Notes under the pieces: generated by a model
Seen by the model: the letters and a program-made list of their open reading frames with translations, nothing else
Databases searched by the model: none
What the model was told of the DNA's origin: nothing
Shown here: positions 30,544 to 39,277 of the stretch, piece by piece
Numbering within the stretch: the first letter of the stretch is position 1
Layout of the letters: each line of letters begins with the position of its first letter
Origin: Advenella faeciporci
Lineage (GTDB): Bacteria > Pseudomonadota > Gammaproteobacteria > Burkholderiales > Burkholderiaceae_B
DNA length: 64,000 bases
NCBI RefSeq assembly: GCF_014652395.1
Contig: NZ_BMYS01000005.1
Coordinates: 526 to 64,525 of the forward strand
Direction: 5' to 3'
Program-made: the position numbers and the translations under genes

Positions 30544-31923
30544 ATGACCGCCACCTCTTTTTCCTCCCTGCCCCTTTCAGCCGAACAACAACATAATCTG
30601 TCGGCATTGGGCTACGCCACCATGACACCCATACAGGCAGAAAGCCTGCCCCTGATCCTGGCTGGCCGGGACGTTCTGGCCCAGGCCCAAACCGGCAGTG
30701 GCAAAACCCTGGCTTTCGGTTTGGGTATCATGCAAAAAATCAACCCGGCCTTTTTTGGCATCCAGGGATTGGTCCTGTGTCCTACCCGGGAGCTGGCTGA
30801 CCAGGTTTCCCGGGAGCTGCGAAAACTGGCCCGGGCATTAGGCAATATCAAAATCCTGACCCTGTGTGGTGGTGCAGCCTTGCGCCCCCAAATAGAATCG
30901 CTTTCGCATGGCGCACATATTGTGGTGGGTACCCCCGGGCGCATCCTGGATTTGCAGGAACGTGGACAACTGGAGCTGAGCACGGTTAAAACACTGGTGT
31001 TTGATGAAGCCGATCGCATGATTGATATGGGTTTTTATGATGATATTTGTGCCATTACCCGCGCCTGCCCGCTCAAACGCCAAACCCTGATGTTTTCAGC
31101 CACTTATCCTGCCCCTATCCTGCAGGACTGTGAGGGCTTCATGATCAATCCTGAAAAAGTCCAGGTTGAATCCTTGCCCAGCCAGAGCCAGATTGAGCAG
31201 ATTTTTTATGAAATCGATCCCGGACAGCGTTTTGCGGCAACCGCTACCCTGCTTAACCATTTCCGTCCGGTATCCACCCTGGCATTTTGCAACACCAAGG
31301 CGCAATGCGAGGCACTGGCCGAAGACCTGCAGCAGCGTGGCATCCGGGCACTTGTCTTGCATGGCGACCTGGAGCAACGCGACCGTGAAGATGTGCTGGT
31401 CCAATTTATCAACCAGAGCTGTTCGGTACTGGTTGCCACCGATGTGGCCGCCCGCGGCCTGGACATCCAAACCCTTGACGCTGTGATCAACGTGGATATT
31501 TCTCCCAATGCAGAGACGCATATTCACCGCATTGGACGTACGGGCAGAAGCGAGGCCAGGGGACTGGCCCTGACCCTGTGCAGCCAGGCAGAAAAATTCA
31601 GGGCGGAACGCATTGAAAAAGCACTGGATACCACCCTGGAATGGCAGGATTTACCCGTGGTTAAAGATAATACCCGTTCTTTGCAAGCACCCATGAAAAC
31701 CATTTGCCTGCGGGCCGGAAAAAAAGACAAGATCCGCCCCGGCGACCTGCTGGGCGCCTTAACCAAAGACATTGGCCTGCAAGCCAGCCAGGTGGGTAAA
31801 ATCAATATTTATGATTTTGTTGCTTTTGTGGCCATTGAACGCAAGGTCGCCAATGACACGATTACCAAGCTTCGTGAACGCACCATCAAGGGCAAGCAGT
31901 TGCAAATGCGGTTCATGGAATAA
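30544..31923 (+). CDS. dbpA: DEAD-box ATP-dependent RNA helicase, DbpA type
   Basis: This helicase probably acts in 50S ribosome assembly by binding 23S rRNA hairpin 92. Motifs run in order: Q motif (MTPIQAESLP), I (AQTGSGKT), Ia (PTRELADQ), II as VFDEADRM in the DEAD position, III (SAT) and VI (HRIGRTGR). The C-terminal 75 residues form the DbpA RNA-binding domain (IRPGDLLGALTKDIGL...VGKINIYDFVAFVAIE). Length 459 is typical. Confidence 0.93.
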   Translation: MTATSFSSLPLSAEQQHNLSALGYATMTPIQAESLPLILAGRDVLAQAQTGSGKTLAFGLGIMQKINPAFFGIQGLVLCPTRELADQVSRELRKLARALGNIKILTLCGGAALRPQIESLSHGAHIVVGTPGRILDLQERGQLELSTVKTLVFDEADRMIDMGFYDDICAITRACPLKRQTLMFSATYPAPILQDCEGFMINPEKVQVESLPSQSQIEQIFYEIDPGQRFAATATLLNHFRPVSTLAFCNTKAQCEALAEDLQQRGIRALVLHGDLEQRDREDVLVQFINQSCSVLVATDVAARGLDIQTLDAVINVDISPNAETHIHRIGRTGRSEARGLALTLCSQAEKFRAERIEKALDTTLEWQDLPVVKDNTRSLQAPMKTICLRAGKKDKIRPGDLLGALTKDIGLQASQVGKINIYDFVAFVAIERKVANDTITKLRERTIKGKQLQMRFME

Positions 31924-31942
31924 GGGTCTCGCGCAAAGCACT

Positions 31943-31977
31943 GCCAGACTGCGGCGATCATGTCGCCATGGTCTGGC
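31943..31977. terminator. hairpin at the dbpA/glpK junction
   Basis: GCCAGAC and GTCTGGC enclose a second paired segment, GGCGA and TCGCC. The structure covers the glpK stop codon and lies 20 bases after the dbpA stop. It lacks a T tract, so a terminator role for the convergent genes is only a suggestion. Confidence 0.4.
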
Positions 31978-33451
31978 GAACGGCCCGGTTCCAGTTTTCC
32001 ATTAAGCGGGCGGCCTCATCCCGCCCGATATTGGGCTCAAAACAACGCTCTTCACGCCATAATGAAGAAAGTTCCGCGGTACCCGACCACACCCCTTCCT
32101 GCAAACCGGCCAGATAAGCCGCACCCAGGGCAGTGGTTTCAATCATTTGGGGACGGACCACCGGAATCCCCAGCAAATCGGCCTGAAACTGCATTAAGGC
32201 ATCATTCACGCAAGCGCCACCATCGACCCGCAGCTCCTGCAAGGCCACGCCATTGCCTGCCTCGGCCTCGCGACTCATGGCATCCAGCAAGGCGGCGCTT
32301 TGGAAGGCAATGCTTTCGACCGCAGCCCTGGCAATATGCGCTGCTGTTGTGCCACGGGTAAGGCCGGTAAGGGTTCCGCGAGCATTGGCATCCCAATACG
32401 GTGCGCCCAGTCCCGTAAAGGCCGGTACAAAAAACACGCCCCCGCTATCGGCCACCGACTCGGCCAAAGACTGCACCTGGGCACTTTGGCTAATAATGCC
32501 CAAGCCATCACGCAACCATTGCACTACGGCCCCGCCCACAAACACGCTGCCTTCCAGGGCATACTCAAGCGCGCCTCCTTGTTGGGCCACCCGGGTTGTT
32601 AACAAGCCATTTTCTGAAACACTAAAATGTCCACCCGCATGCAATAAGGCAAAGCAGCCGGTGCCATACGTATTCTTGGCCATTCCGGGCTTGAAGCAGG
32701 CCTGGCCAAATAGCGCACTTTGCTGATCCCCCGCCACACCACCCACTGGTATGGCATGCCCGACAATGGTTTCATCAATCTGGCCATAGCAGGCACTTGA
32801 AGGCAGTACCTCGGGCAACATATTGGCCGGAATGCCGAATAAATCCAGCAACTCGGGATCCCAGCGGTTTTCCCGGATATTGAACAGCAGGGTGCGCGAT
32901 GCATTGCTGACATCGGTCGCATGCACCCGGCCTTTGCTTAACTGCCATAACAGCCAGCTATCCACTGTCCCAAAGGCCAATTCCCCCTGCTCGGCCAGCT
33001 TACGGGCATTGGGGACGCTTTCAAGAATCCAGCTCAATTTGGTGGCCGAAAAATAAGCATCCAGTTTCAGGCCCGTGCGTTCCTGGATAAACGGCTCAAG
33101 CCCCTTTTCCCTTAAGGTGCGGCACAGGGCTTCACCGCGCCGGTCTTGCCAGACAATGGCCCGAAACAAGGGCTGCCCGGTTTTACGGTGCCATACCAAG
33201 GTGGTTTCCCGTTGGTTGGTAATACCCACTGCCGCTATACGGTTTGGACTGATTCCTGACTGGTGAATAACGTCTCGCAAGGTGGCCAGCTGTGATTGCC
33301 AGATTTCCTGCGGCTCATGCTCCACCCAGCCCGATTGCGGATAATACTGGGGGAACTCCCGCTGCGCCATGGCAACAATATTGGCCTGCCGGTCAAACAG
33401 GATACTGCGCGAACTTGAGGTTCCCTGATCAAGGGCCAATAAATAGTCCAT
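31958..33451 (-). CDS. glpK: glycerol kinase
   Basis: GlpK phosphorylates glycerol to glycerol 3-phosphate. The FGGY-family fold begins [19 protein letters not shown] (ATP-binding). Further motifs are [21 protein letters not shown] and the C-terminal [19 protein letters not shown] chose the ATG at 33451 (AAGGA five bases upstream), giving 497 residues. No glpF or glpD is nearby; the gene stands alone. Confidence 0.95.
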   Translation of the reverse strand: MDYLLALDQGTSSSRSILFDRQANIVAMAQREFPQYYPQSGWVEHEPQEIWQSQLATLRDVIHQSGISPNRIAAVGITNQRETTLVWHRKTGQPLFRAIVWQDRRGEALCRTLREKGLEPFIQERTGLKLDAYFSATKLSWILESVPNARKLAEQGELAFGTVDSWLLWQLSKGRVHATDVSNASRTLLFNIRENRWDPELLDLFGIPANMLPEVLPSSACYGQIDETIVGHAIPVGGVAGDQQSALFGQACFKPGMAKNTYGTGCFALLHAGGHFSVSENGLLTTRVAQQGGALEYALEGSVFVGGAVVQWLRDGLGIISQSAQVQSLAESVADSGGVFFVPAFTGLGAPYWDANARGTLTGLTRGTTAAHIARAAVESIAFQSAALLDAMSREAEAGNGVALQELRVDGGACVNDALMQFQADLLGIPVVRPQMIETTALGAAYLAGLQEGVWSGTAELSSLWREERCFEPNIGRDEAARLMENWNRAVRQTMAT

Positions 33452-33546
33452 ACCCATCCTTTTCATTTTTATCTCTGGACAGTATATCTATTTTCAATAT
33501 TAAGCGTAAACAGGACGATAAATAAGAGCAAGCAATGAACAGGCGT

Positions 33547-34248
33547 TTACCTGGTTTCGGACTCAGGCTGGATTTTTCTTGGGCGGCCGCGCTTACCGGG
33601 GCTGACCCGCCGGCTGGCACTGCCTGACAGCGACTGCAGGAATGACTCGCTGCCCAGTGCCCATTGACCCGCCAAGGCGTCAGCAATCCTGTTGCTCTCG
33701 TTCATGGACAAGCCGTGGTGAAACATTTCCCGGTACCGGGCCTGGCGGTCAAATGGCGTATTGCCGGTCTGCCAATAATCCTCATGGTCTGTCAGCCAGG
33801 CAACTGAACCCAGACTGGCACCGGTATGAATACCCGCCGAGGACCAGGGCCACAATTCGGGCGCGTCCATGCCTTTCTCGCGACAGGTAAAGGACTCCAG
33901 CCAGACCATGGCCGGCAGCACCCATTGTCCAGGCTCAAGCAGTGCCGAACGGTATCGACCCTGAAAAACGGGTCCGGATCGCAACGATGCCGCCAGATTT
34001 CGGCCCAACGACTGCATGACACGGGAAATGCCTTGTCCGTTTTCAGGTGTTGCCAGCAACAGGATGCTGTCATCAACCAGGGTCCACCCATGCAAGGCAA
34101 CCTTATGCACATAAACCATATCGGCCAGCCAGGCCTGGACCTGACTCATGAGCTTGCCAGCATCGGGGGCTGTATTGAAAGAATGAACAAGCCTTGCATG
34201 AACCAATTGTGCTATGCGAGGGGCATACAGGCGGGGAAGTCGGGCCAT
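33547..34248 (-). CDS. RAYT/IS200-type transposase-like protein lacking the HUH motif
   Basis: The N-terminus (MARLPRLYAPRIAQLVHAR) and the C-terminus (RRVSPGKRGRPRK) match REP-associated tyrosine transposases of the Y1_Tnp family. The middle keeps features such as QGRYRSALLEPGQWVLPAMVWLE. The catalytic His-hydrophobic-His, normally in LMPNHVHLL, is replaced by GWTLVDDSILLL, so it should be unable to cut DNA as these enzymes do. The ending carries an AT-hook-like GRP core. It is likely a domesticated DNA-binding protein. No flanking inverted repeats are seen. Confidence 0.65.
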   Translation of the reverse strand: MARLPRLYAPRIAQLVHARLVHSFNTAPDAGKLMSQVQAWLADMVYVHKVALHGWTLVDDSILLLATPENGQGISRVMQSLGRNLAASLRSGPVFQGRYRSALLEPGQWVLPAMVWLESFTCREKGMDAPELWPWSSAGIHTGASLGSVAWLTDHEDYWQTGNTPFDRQARYREMFHHGLSMNESNRIADALAGQWALGSESFLQSLSGSASRRVSPGKRGRPRKIQPESETR

Positions 34249-34368
34249 GGCAGTTCAATCAAAGAATAGACAAGACAAATTGTAGCGAAAAACCGGCTCC
34301 TCTACAGGTACAATCTTTGTGTCTAAGTTAACTTGTTTTTATTCCACCCATTTTCTGAGGTCAACGAC

Positions 34369-35208
34369 ATGAATCTTGAAATGATCAGCGAACATGCCTG
34401 TTTTGACGGGGTACAGCGTTTTTACCGGCACCAGTCCAGTGAAATCGGCCTGCCCATGCGCTTTTCCGTATTTATACCCCGCCAGGCCGAAAATGGCGCC
34501 TTGCCTGCCCTGTTTTACCTGGCCGGCCTGACCTGCACCGAAGAAACCTTCATGATCAAAGGTGGCGCACAGCGTTACGCAGCCGAACACGGCATCATGC
34601 TGATTGCCCCGGACACCAGCCCGAGAGGGGCTGGTATAGAGGGAGAAGACGAGCACTGGGATTTTGGCACCGGGGCCGGTTTTTATCTGGATGCAACCGA
34701 GCCCGGCTGGAATAAAAACTACCGGATGTACAGCTACATTACCCAAGAGCTTTATGCCATTGCGCAGACCCTGGGTGCAGCCAAAGGCCGGATTGGCATT
34801 TTCGGGCATTCCATGGGTGGTCATGGCGCCCTGGTACTGGCACTTAAAAACCCACAACTGTTCAAATCCGTCTCCGCTTTTGCACCGGTTGCCGCACCCG
34901 TCAAATGTCCTTGGGGACAAAAAGCCTTTTCCCGCTATTTGGGCAATGACAAGACCCGGTGGGAAGCCTATGACGCATCCTGCCTGATGCAAACCCTGCA
35001 CAACCCTTTTCCACAAGGCATCCTGGTCGATCAGGGACTGAAAGACAGTTTCCTGCAAGAACAGTTGTACCCCGACGCGTTTGAAGCGGCATGCGAACAG
35101 GCCAATCAGCCACTGGTATTGCGTCGCCACGAGCAATATGACCACGGTTATTATTTCATTTCAACCTTCATGGAAGACCATATCCGCTTTCATGCCGGGC
35201 GTCTTTAA
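34369..35208 (+). CDS. fghA: S-formylglutathione hydrolase
   Basis: This esterase-D family enzyme hydrolyses S-formylglutathione to formate and glutathione in formaldehyde detoxification. The alpha/beta hydrolase nucleophile is S148 in GHSMGGHGAL, and the His is in HEQYDHGYYF. LAGLTCTEETF is the family oxyanion region. I use the ATG at 34369 with GAGG 8 bases before it (279 residues). The usual neighbour, glutathione-dependent formaldehyde dehydrogenase, is not in the window. Confidence 0.94.
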   Translation: MNLEMISEHACFDGVQRFYRHQSSEIGLPMRFSVFIPRQAENGALPALFYLAGLTCTEETFMIKGGAQRYAAEHGIMLIAPDTSPRGAGIEGEDEHWDFGTGAGFYLDATEPGWNKNYRMYSYITQELYAIAQTLGAAKGRIGIFGHSMGGHGALVLALKNPQLFKSVSAFAPVAAPVKCPWGQKAFSRYLGNDKTRWEAYDASCLMQTLHNPFPQGILVDQGLKDSFLQEQLYPDAFEAACEQANQPLVLRRHEQYDHGYYFISTFMEDHIRFHAGRL

Positions 35209-35279
35209 GGCGGATTATCTGCCCGAAAACGGTCATCAGCATCTTGAAACGGGAACTTTTTCCTGATTTCGGTATCTCA

Positions 35280-35306
35280 TTAGCACTCTTTTCAATTGAG
35301 TGCTAA
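35280..35306. promoter_or_regulatory. CIRCE operator (HrcA site) of rpoH
   Basis: TTAGCACTC-N9-GAGTGCTAA is a perfect match to the CIRCE consensus, the binding site of the heat-shock repressor HrcA. It lies 44 bases before the rpoH ATG. Its right arm overlaps an extended -10 (TG-C-TAATAT at 35301-35309), and TTAGCA at 35280-35285 could be the -35 with an 18-base spacer. HrcA binding would thus block polymerase directly. Confidence 0.9.
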
Positions 35307-35350
35307 TATATACAAGGAAAATATTATTTCAACGGAGTCAAACAAAACCT

Positions 35351-36229
35351 ATGTCAAATCAAGCGCTTGCACTGTCAAATCCCAATGTAGCGATGGCCAT
35401 CTCCAATCCTGGGGCATTAGGCACCATAGAGGCATACATTAGTGCAGTGAACCGTTTACCTCTTCTGTCCGCAGAACAGGAAAAGAATTTGGCTGAGCAG
35501 CTGCAAAAAGAAGGCAACCTGGATGCAGCGCGTGACCTGATCATGTCGCACCTTCGTCTGGTAGTGTCTATTTCCCGCCAGTATCTGGGCTATGGCCTGC
35601 CCCATGCCGACCTTATACAAGAGGGTAATATCGGCCTGATGAAAGCAGTCAAGCGTTTTGATGTTTCCCGTGGCGTGCGCCTGGTTTCCTTTGCCGTTCA
35701 TTGGATCAAGGCAGAAATCCATGAATACATCATTCGCAACTGGCGCATGGTAAAAATTGCCACCACCAAAGCCCAACGCAAGCTGTTTTTCAATTTGCGC
35801 AGCATGCGTCCCGATGGCCAAACCCTTGACCCGGAGCACATTGAAGGTATTGCTGCCAAGCTGAATGTCCGCCCCGAGGATGTGAGCGAAATGGAAGTCC
35901 GCCTTTCGGGCCGCGATATGTCTTTTGAATCACAAACCGATGATGAGGACGAGTTCGCTCCCATTTCTTACCTGTCAGACGAGGGCGATCACGAACCCAC
36001 CACTGTGATTGAAAAAAATGCCTACGATACCCTGCAAAGCTCAGGTATTACCCAGGCACTTTCACTGCTTGATGACCGTGCCCGCCGTATTATTGAGGCC
36101 CGCTGGCTACAAGATGAGGGCGGCGCCACTTTACATGAACTGGCTGACGAATTTGGCGTGTCTGCCGAACGTATCCGGCAAATTGAAGCGGCATCCCTGA
36201 AAAAAATGCGCAAGGCATTAAGCGATTGA
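35351..36229 (+). CDS. rpoH: RNA polymerase heat-shock sigma factor (sigma-32)
   Basis: RpoH directs transcription of chaperone and protease genes on heat shock. Sigma region 2 has the RpoH box neighbourhood (LIQEGNIGLMKAVKRFDVSRGVRLVSFAVHWIKAEIHEYI), followed by QRKLFFNLR, the conserved RpoH box, and region 4 (LHELADEFGVSAERIRQIEAASLKKMRKAL). I take the ATG at 35351, 292 residues; GGAG lies 13 bases upstream, rather far. It is preceded by a CIRCE operator and followed by a terminator. Confidence 0.96.
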   Translation: MSNQALALSNPNVAMAISNPGALGTIEAYISAVNRLPLLSAEQEKNLAEQLQKEGNLDAARDLIMSHLRLVVSISRQYLGYGLPHADLIQEGNIGLMKAVKRFDVSRGVRLVSFAVHWIKAEIHEYIIRNWRMVKIATTKAQRKLFFNLRSMRPDGQTLDPEHIEGIAAKLNVRPEDVSEMEVRLSGRDMSFESQTDDEDEFAPISYLSDEGDHEPTTVIEKNAYDTLQSSGITQALSLLDDRARRIIEARWLQDEGGATLHELADEFGVSAERIRQIEAASLKKMRKALSD

Positions 36230-36253
36230 TTTCCTGCTGTTTACGGCTTATTT

Positions 36254-36289
36254 AACGTCATTTTTGTCTAAAAAATGACGTTTTGTTTT
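36254..36289 (+). terminator. rho-independent terminator of rpoH
   Basis: AACGTCATTTTT and AAAAATGACGTT form a perfect 12-bp stem with a five-base loop, running into TTTTGTTTT. It lies 25 bases after the rpoH stop. Confidence 0.8.
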
Positions 36290-36420
36290 AGGGTCCTGGT
36301 GCTGTTTCAGACGTTTTTGTAACCCACTGAAACAATTTGACTGAAATTCAATTGAACTATTGCGTAAACCGCAAGACTAACAGGTCATGAGTCCTGGCAA
36401 TATCTGCGCAATGCAGGCTG

Positions 36421-36510
36421 GGGCTTGACATCCGTTTCTGCTTCTCCTCTTTCCCCCTCCCCTTTGAGACGGATGATTCAGGCACTTCATAATATGAAGT
36501 GCCTTTTTTT
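36421..36510 (+). ncRNA. candidate small RNA with a CU-rich loop downstream of rpoH
   Basis: No gene runs rightward here after the rpoH terminator, yet a second strong plus-strand terminator ends at 36510. Just before it CATCCGT (36429-36435) pairs with ACGGATG (36468-36474), enclosing a pyrimidine-only loop that includes CCTCCCC, complementary to a Shine-Dalgarno sequence. Such CU-rich loops occur in bacterial anti-SD sRNAs. The 5' end is unknown; TTGACA at 36425 has no good -10 downstream. It could also be processed from a longer transcript. Confidence 0.4.
36481..36510 (+). terminator. strong rho-independent terminator without an upstream gene
   Basis: GGCACTTCAT and ATGAAGTGCC form a perfect 10-bp stem with a three-base loop followed by seven T on the plus strand. 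On the minus strand it would precede no T tract useful to the lipoprotein gene, so it belongs to a rightward transcript. Confidence 0.85.
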
Positions 36511-36521
36511 ATGGTACGAAC

Positions 36522-37343
36522 TTAATCCTGGCTGCCCTCAAGATTGACCAGCACTTCAACCCTGCGGTTAGGGGCCAGACAAGCGATCAGTTCCTTGCGG
36601 TTGCCAAGCTTTTCACATTGAACCAGCGGCTGCGACTCACCCTGCCCCTGCACGGTGATAAAGGAAGCCGGCACACCATTGGACACTAAATACCTGGCCA
36701 CACTATTTGCACGCTTTTCTGACAAAGTCTGGTTATAGGCCTCTGGACCCAAGCGATCGGTATGTCCGATAATCAGCACCGATTTGACGCCTGGCTGATT
36801 ACGGATTTCCTGGCTTAAGGCTTCCAGACGCAATTTACCCCGTTGCTGCAAATCATTGATGCCAGCACCATTAAATGCAAACAGACCGTCAGCCTCAAGC
36901 GTGACTTTTCGTGCCTGCTCAACCACTTTTTCAGGGGCTTCTGTGGTGCAGGCATCATCGGGACCTACCGGTTTCCAATAAAAACTGCGCGCCAGCATAT
37001 CCTTGTCGAACAATATCTTGTATTGGCAGGAAGATACGTTGTTCGTCCCTTTTCCGGGGGTATTCAGATAAAACAGGAAATCCCATTCACGCGGCGCAAA
37101 ACCTTCTGAAAAATGAGGGCGACCCAGCAAATAATAAAGCTGGTCTTTAGTGACGCCTGGGCGCACCAGATTAAGATTTTCGGGGTTGGGTGCTATTCCC
37201 CTTCCATGATCGTAAGTAATACTACGGATATCTGGAAAAACCGGGTTATCGGTTGTGCCGTTGGGCTTGACATTGCTGAGTGACCCACAGGCACTCAGGG
37301 AAAGGCCCGCCAACGCTGCCATAATTACTCTGGGGAAATTCAT
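36522..37343 (-). CDS. outer-membrane lipoprotein: BamE/SmpA-like plus OmpA peptidoglycan-binding domain
   Basis: The protein (273 residues) has a lipoprotein signal with lipobox LSAC. Then comes a BamE/OmlA-like domain (LNLVRPGVTKDQLYYLLGRPHF...REWDFLFYL), and finally an OmpA C-terminal domain (LIIGHTDRLGPEAYNQTLSEKRANSVARYL and NRRVEVLV). It should tether the outer membrane to peptidoglycan and perhaps assist outer-membrane protein assembly. I chose the ATG at 37343 for its GGAG site. The combination of the two domains is uncommon outside betaproteobacteria. Confidence 0.88.
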   Translation of the reverse strand: MNFPRVIMAALAGLSLSACGSLSNVKPNGTTDNPVFPDIRSITYDHGRGIAPNPENLNLVRPGVTKDQLYYLLGRPHFSEGFAPREWDFLFYLNTPGKGTNNVSSCQYKILFDKDMLARSFYWKPVGPDDACTTEAPEKVVEQARKVTLEADGLFAFNGAGINDLQQRGKLRLEALSQEIRNQPGVKSVLIIGHTDRLGPEAYNQTLSEKRANSVARYLVSNGVPASFITVQGQGESQPLVQCEKLGNRKELIACLAPNRRVEVLVNLEGSQD

Positions 37344-37689
37344 CTTACTCCAACCAATTTTGCCTAAAACAAATTCAGACCATGAATTCGTATAATAATT
37401 ATAAAAATCTCTTGTCATGAACGACCAAACACATGCCGAGTGTTATTTAAACAAACGAAAGCAAGCCAGCCAAGACAGAAAGCCAATCCTTCAAATAAAT
37501 GCATGCATTTTAATCATTAATCGTAAATTTTTGTTTCAAACAAACAACATAATTCTTAATAAACAACAATTAAATAACAAATAAAAATATTAAGATACGT
37601 TATGAAAATAATATGTTGCCAATCACATGCCCATCAGAATTTTGGATCATTAAACCCAAGCGGCCACTCAGCCTTGCCTGCACCCTAAA
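37344..37689. other. AT-rich gap between the OmpA-type lipoprotein gene and sco
   Basis: This stretch of about 345 bases has no convincing gene on either strand. It is strongly AT-rich around 37490-37620 with oligo-A and oligo-T runs. It presumably contains the promoter for the leftward lipoprotein gene; TATAAT at 37390-37395 on the forward strand and its surroundings are AT-rich in both directions, but I cannot define a promoter. Confidence 0.4.
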
Positions 37690-37714
37690 TAAAAAATCCG
37701 GCATTAAGCCGGAT
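37690..37714 (-). terminator. terminator after the sco gene
   Basis: On the minus strand ATCCGGC and GCCGGAT form a 7-bp stem with a five-base loop followed by TTTTTT. It lies 27 bases after the sco stop and ends the long leftward oxidase-biogenesis transcript. Confidence 0.8.
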
Positions 37715-37740
37715 GTTGAAGATAAAGCGTTATAAACGAC

Positions 37741-38367
37741 TCAAAACAAACTTTTGATATCCTTTTCCATATCTTCAACAGGCGTGCCCGGCTTGAAAAG
37801 AATACGGGATTCACCTTTTTTATCAAGAACATACAAACTGGAACTGTGTTCCATTGAATAAGTACCGTTGGTATGGGCCACTTTCTTGTAAAAGGCCTTG
37901 AAGGACTTGGCCAATTGGGCGATTTGCTCGGGTGTGCCGGTAATCGCATTGAAACGCTCATCGAAAGCGGACACATAAGCCTTGAGCATTTCCGGAGTAT
38001 CACGTTCGGGATCTATACTGACCATCACCACCTGCACCTGGGCCGCTTCTTCCGGCGTGAATTTTGTCATGAGCTGCGACAGTTCCGCCATGGCTGTGGG
38101 GCAGACATCTGGGCATTGGGTAAACCCAAAGAAAACCACAACCACCTTATCCTTGTAATCCTTGAAAGAAACCGGATTGCCATCCTGGTTAATGCCACCG
38201 ACATTTTTACCAAAACCGGTGCCGGTAATATCCGAACCGATAAAGGCAATTGGCTGGGTAGCTACCGCTTCAAACACTTCCTGCTTGCAGGCGGACAAGC
38301 CAAATGCCATGGAAAACGCCAATCCCACACTGACTGCCAGCTTTCTGGCCTTATATGATTTTTTCAT
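37741..38367 (-). CDS. SCO1/SenC family copper chaperone for cytochrome oxidase
   Basis: Sco proteins help load the CuA centre of oxidase subunit II. The lipobox is LSAC27. The thioredoxin-like domain has the copper ligands C85-P-D-V-C89 and a downstream His in the SMEHSSSLYV segment. The 208 residues are normal. It ends the ctaA-ctaB-sco operon, in keeping with a role in assembling the oxidase encoded at 42-45.8 kb. Confidence 0.93.
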   Translation of the reverse strand: MKKSYKARKLAVSVGLAFSMAFGLSACKQEVFEAVATQPIAFIGSDITGTGFGKNVGGINQDGNPVSFKDYKDKVVVVFFGFTQCPDVCPTAMAELSQLMTKFTPEEAAQVQVVMVSIDPERDTPEMLKAYVSAFDERFNAITGTPEQIAQLAKSFKAFYKKVAHTNGTYSMEHSSSLYVLDKKGESRILFKPGTPVEDMEKDIKSLF

Positions 38368-38383
38368 TACTAAACACCTACCA

Positions 38384-39277
38384 TCACATCAGAATCATTA
38401 TCCAGTGATCCACCAGCAAAGCGCCAAACAGCAGCGCAAGATAGAGAATCGAAAACCGGAACGTTTTTCGTGCCAGTTCATCACTGTAAACCCTATACAG
38501 GCTTAATGCATGCCTGATAAACCAGCCACCCAAAAAAAGGGCCGCCGCCAGATAAAACAGGCCACTCATGCGAATAATAAAGGGCATGAGCGTTACCACC
38601 ACAAGCATGAAGGTATATAAAAGAATATGCAAGCGGGTAAAAGCATTGCCGTGCGTTATGGGCAACATGGGCAAACCGGACTTCTGGTAGTCATGGCTGC
38701 GATACAGCGCCAGCGCCCAGAAATGCGGAGGTGTCCAGGCAAAAATAATAAGCACCAGCAACCACGCCTCTGCCGGAACCGAGCCTGCCACAGCAGCCCA
38801 GCCCAACGCTGGCGGCATTGCACCTGACAAACCGCCAATAACTATATTCTGGGGGGTAAGCGGTTTCAATACAATAGTATAGATCAAGGCATAGCCAATA
38901 AATGTCGCAAATGTCAGCCACATGGTCAGGGGATTGACGAACCAGTACAGCACCAGCATGCCCAGGCCTCCCACCATGCCTGACATAAGGATGACCTGCA
39001 GCGAGGTGATGGTACCTTGTGCCGTTGCGCGGCGCCGGGTCCTTAACATGCGGGCATCAATTTCCTGCTCGATCAGACAATTAATGGCAAAAGCGGCTGC
39101 GGCCAGCAGCCAGATCCCTATGGTCCCTGCCACCACCACGCTGGCCGGTGGCAGCCCGTTTGATGCCAGGAACATGCCAATGACGGCACAGAAAACGGCC
39201 AGCTGGGTTACCCTGGGTTTGGTCAGCACCCAATACTGTTGAAAAAAACCTGTTTGCGGCGTCAAGGCTATCGTCAT
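38384..39277 (-). CDS. ctaB: protohaem IX farnesyltransferase (haem O synthase)
   Basis: CtaB/CyoE adds a farnesyl group to haem B to give haem O, the precursor of haem A. It is a UbiA-family membrane enzyme of 297 residues with the Asp-rich motif [18 protein letters not shown] and a second polar loop ([18 protein letters not shown], here with [11 protein letters not shown]). It overlaps the ctaA stop by four bases. Confidence 0.95.
   Translation of the reverse strand: MTIALTPQTGFFQQYWVLTKPRVTQLAVFCAVIGMFLASNGLPPASVVVAGTIGIWLLAAAAFAINCLIEQEIDARMLRTRRRATAQGTITSLQVILMSGMVGGLGMLVLYWFVNPLTMWLTFATFIGYALIYTIVLKPLTPQNIVIGGLSGAMPPALGWAAVAGSVPAEAWLLVLIIFAWTPPHFWALALYRSHDYQKSGLPMLPITHGNAFTRLHILLYTFMLVVVTLMPFIIRMSGLFYLAAALFLGGWFIRHALSLYRVYSDELARKTFRFSILYLALLFGALLVDHWIMILM

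Noticed and set aside
36290-36480. 6S RNA downstream of rpoH.
   Set aside because: I could not find the long central bubble with closing stems that defines 6S RNA; only the terminal CU-loop stem and terminator are clear.
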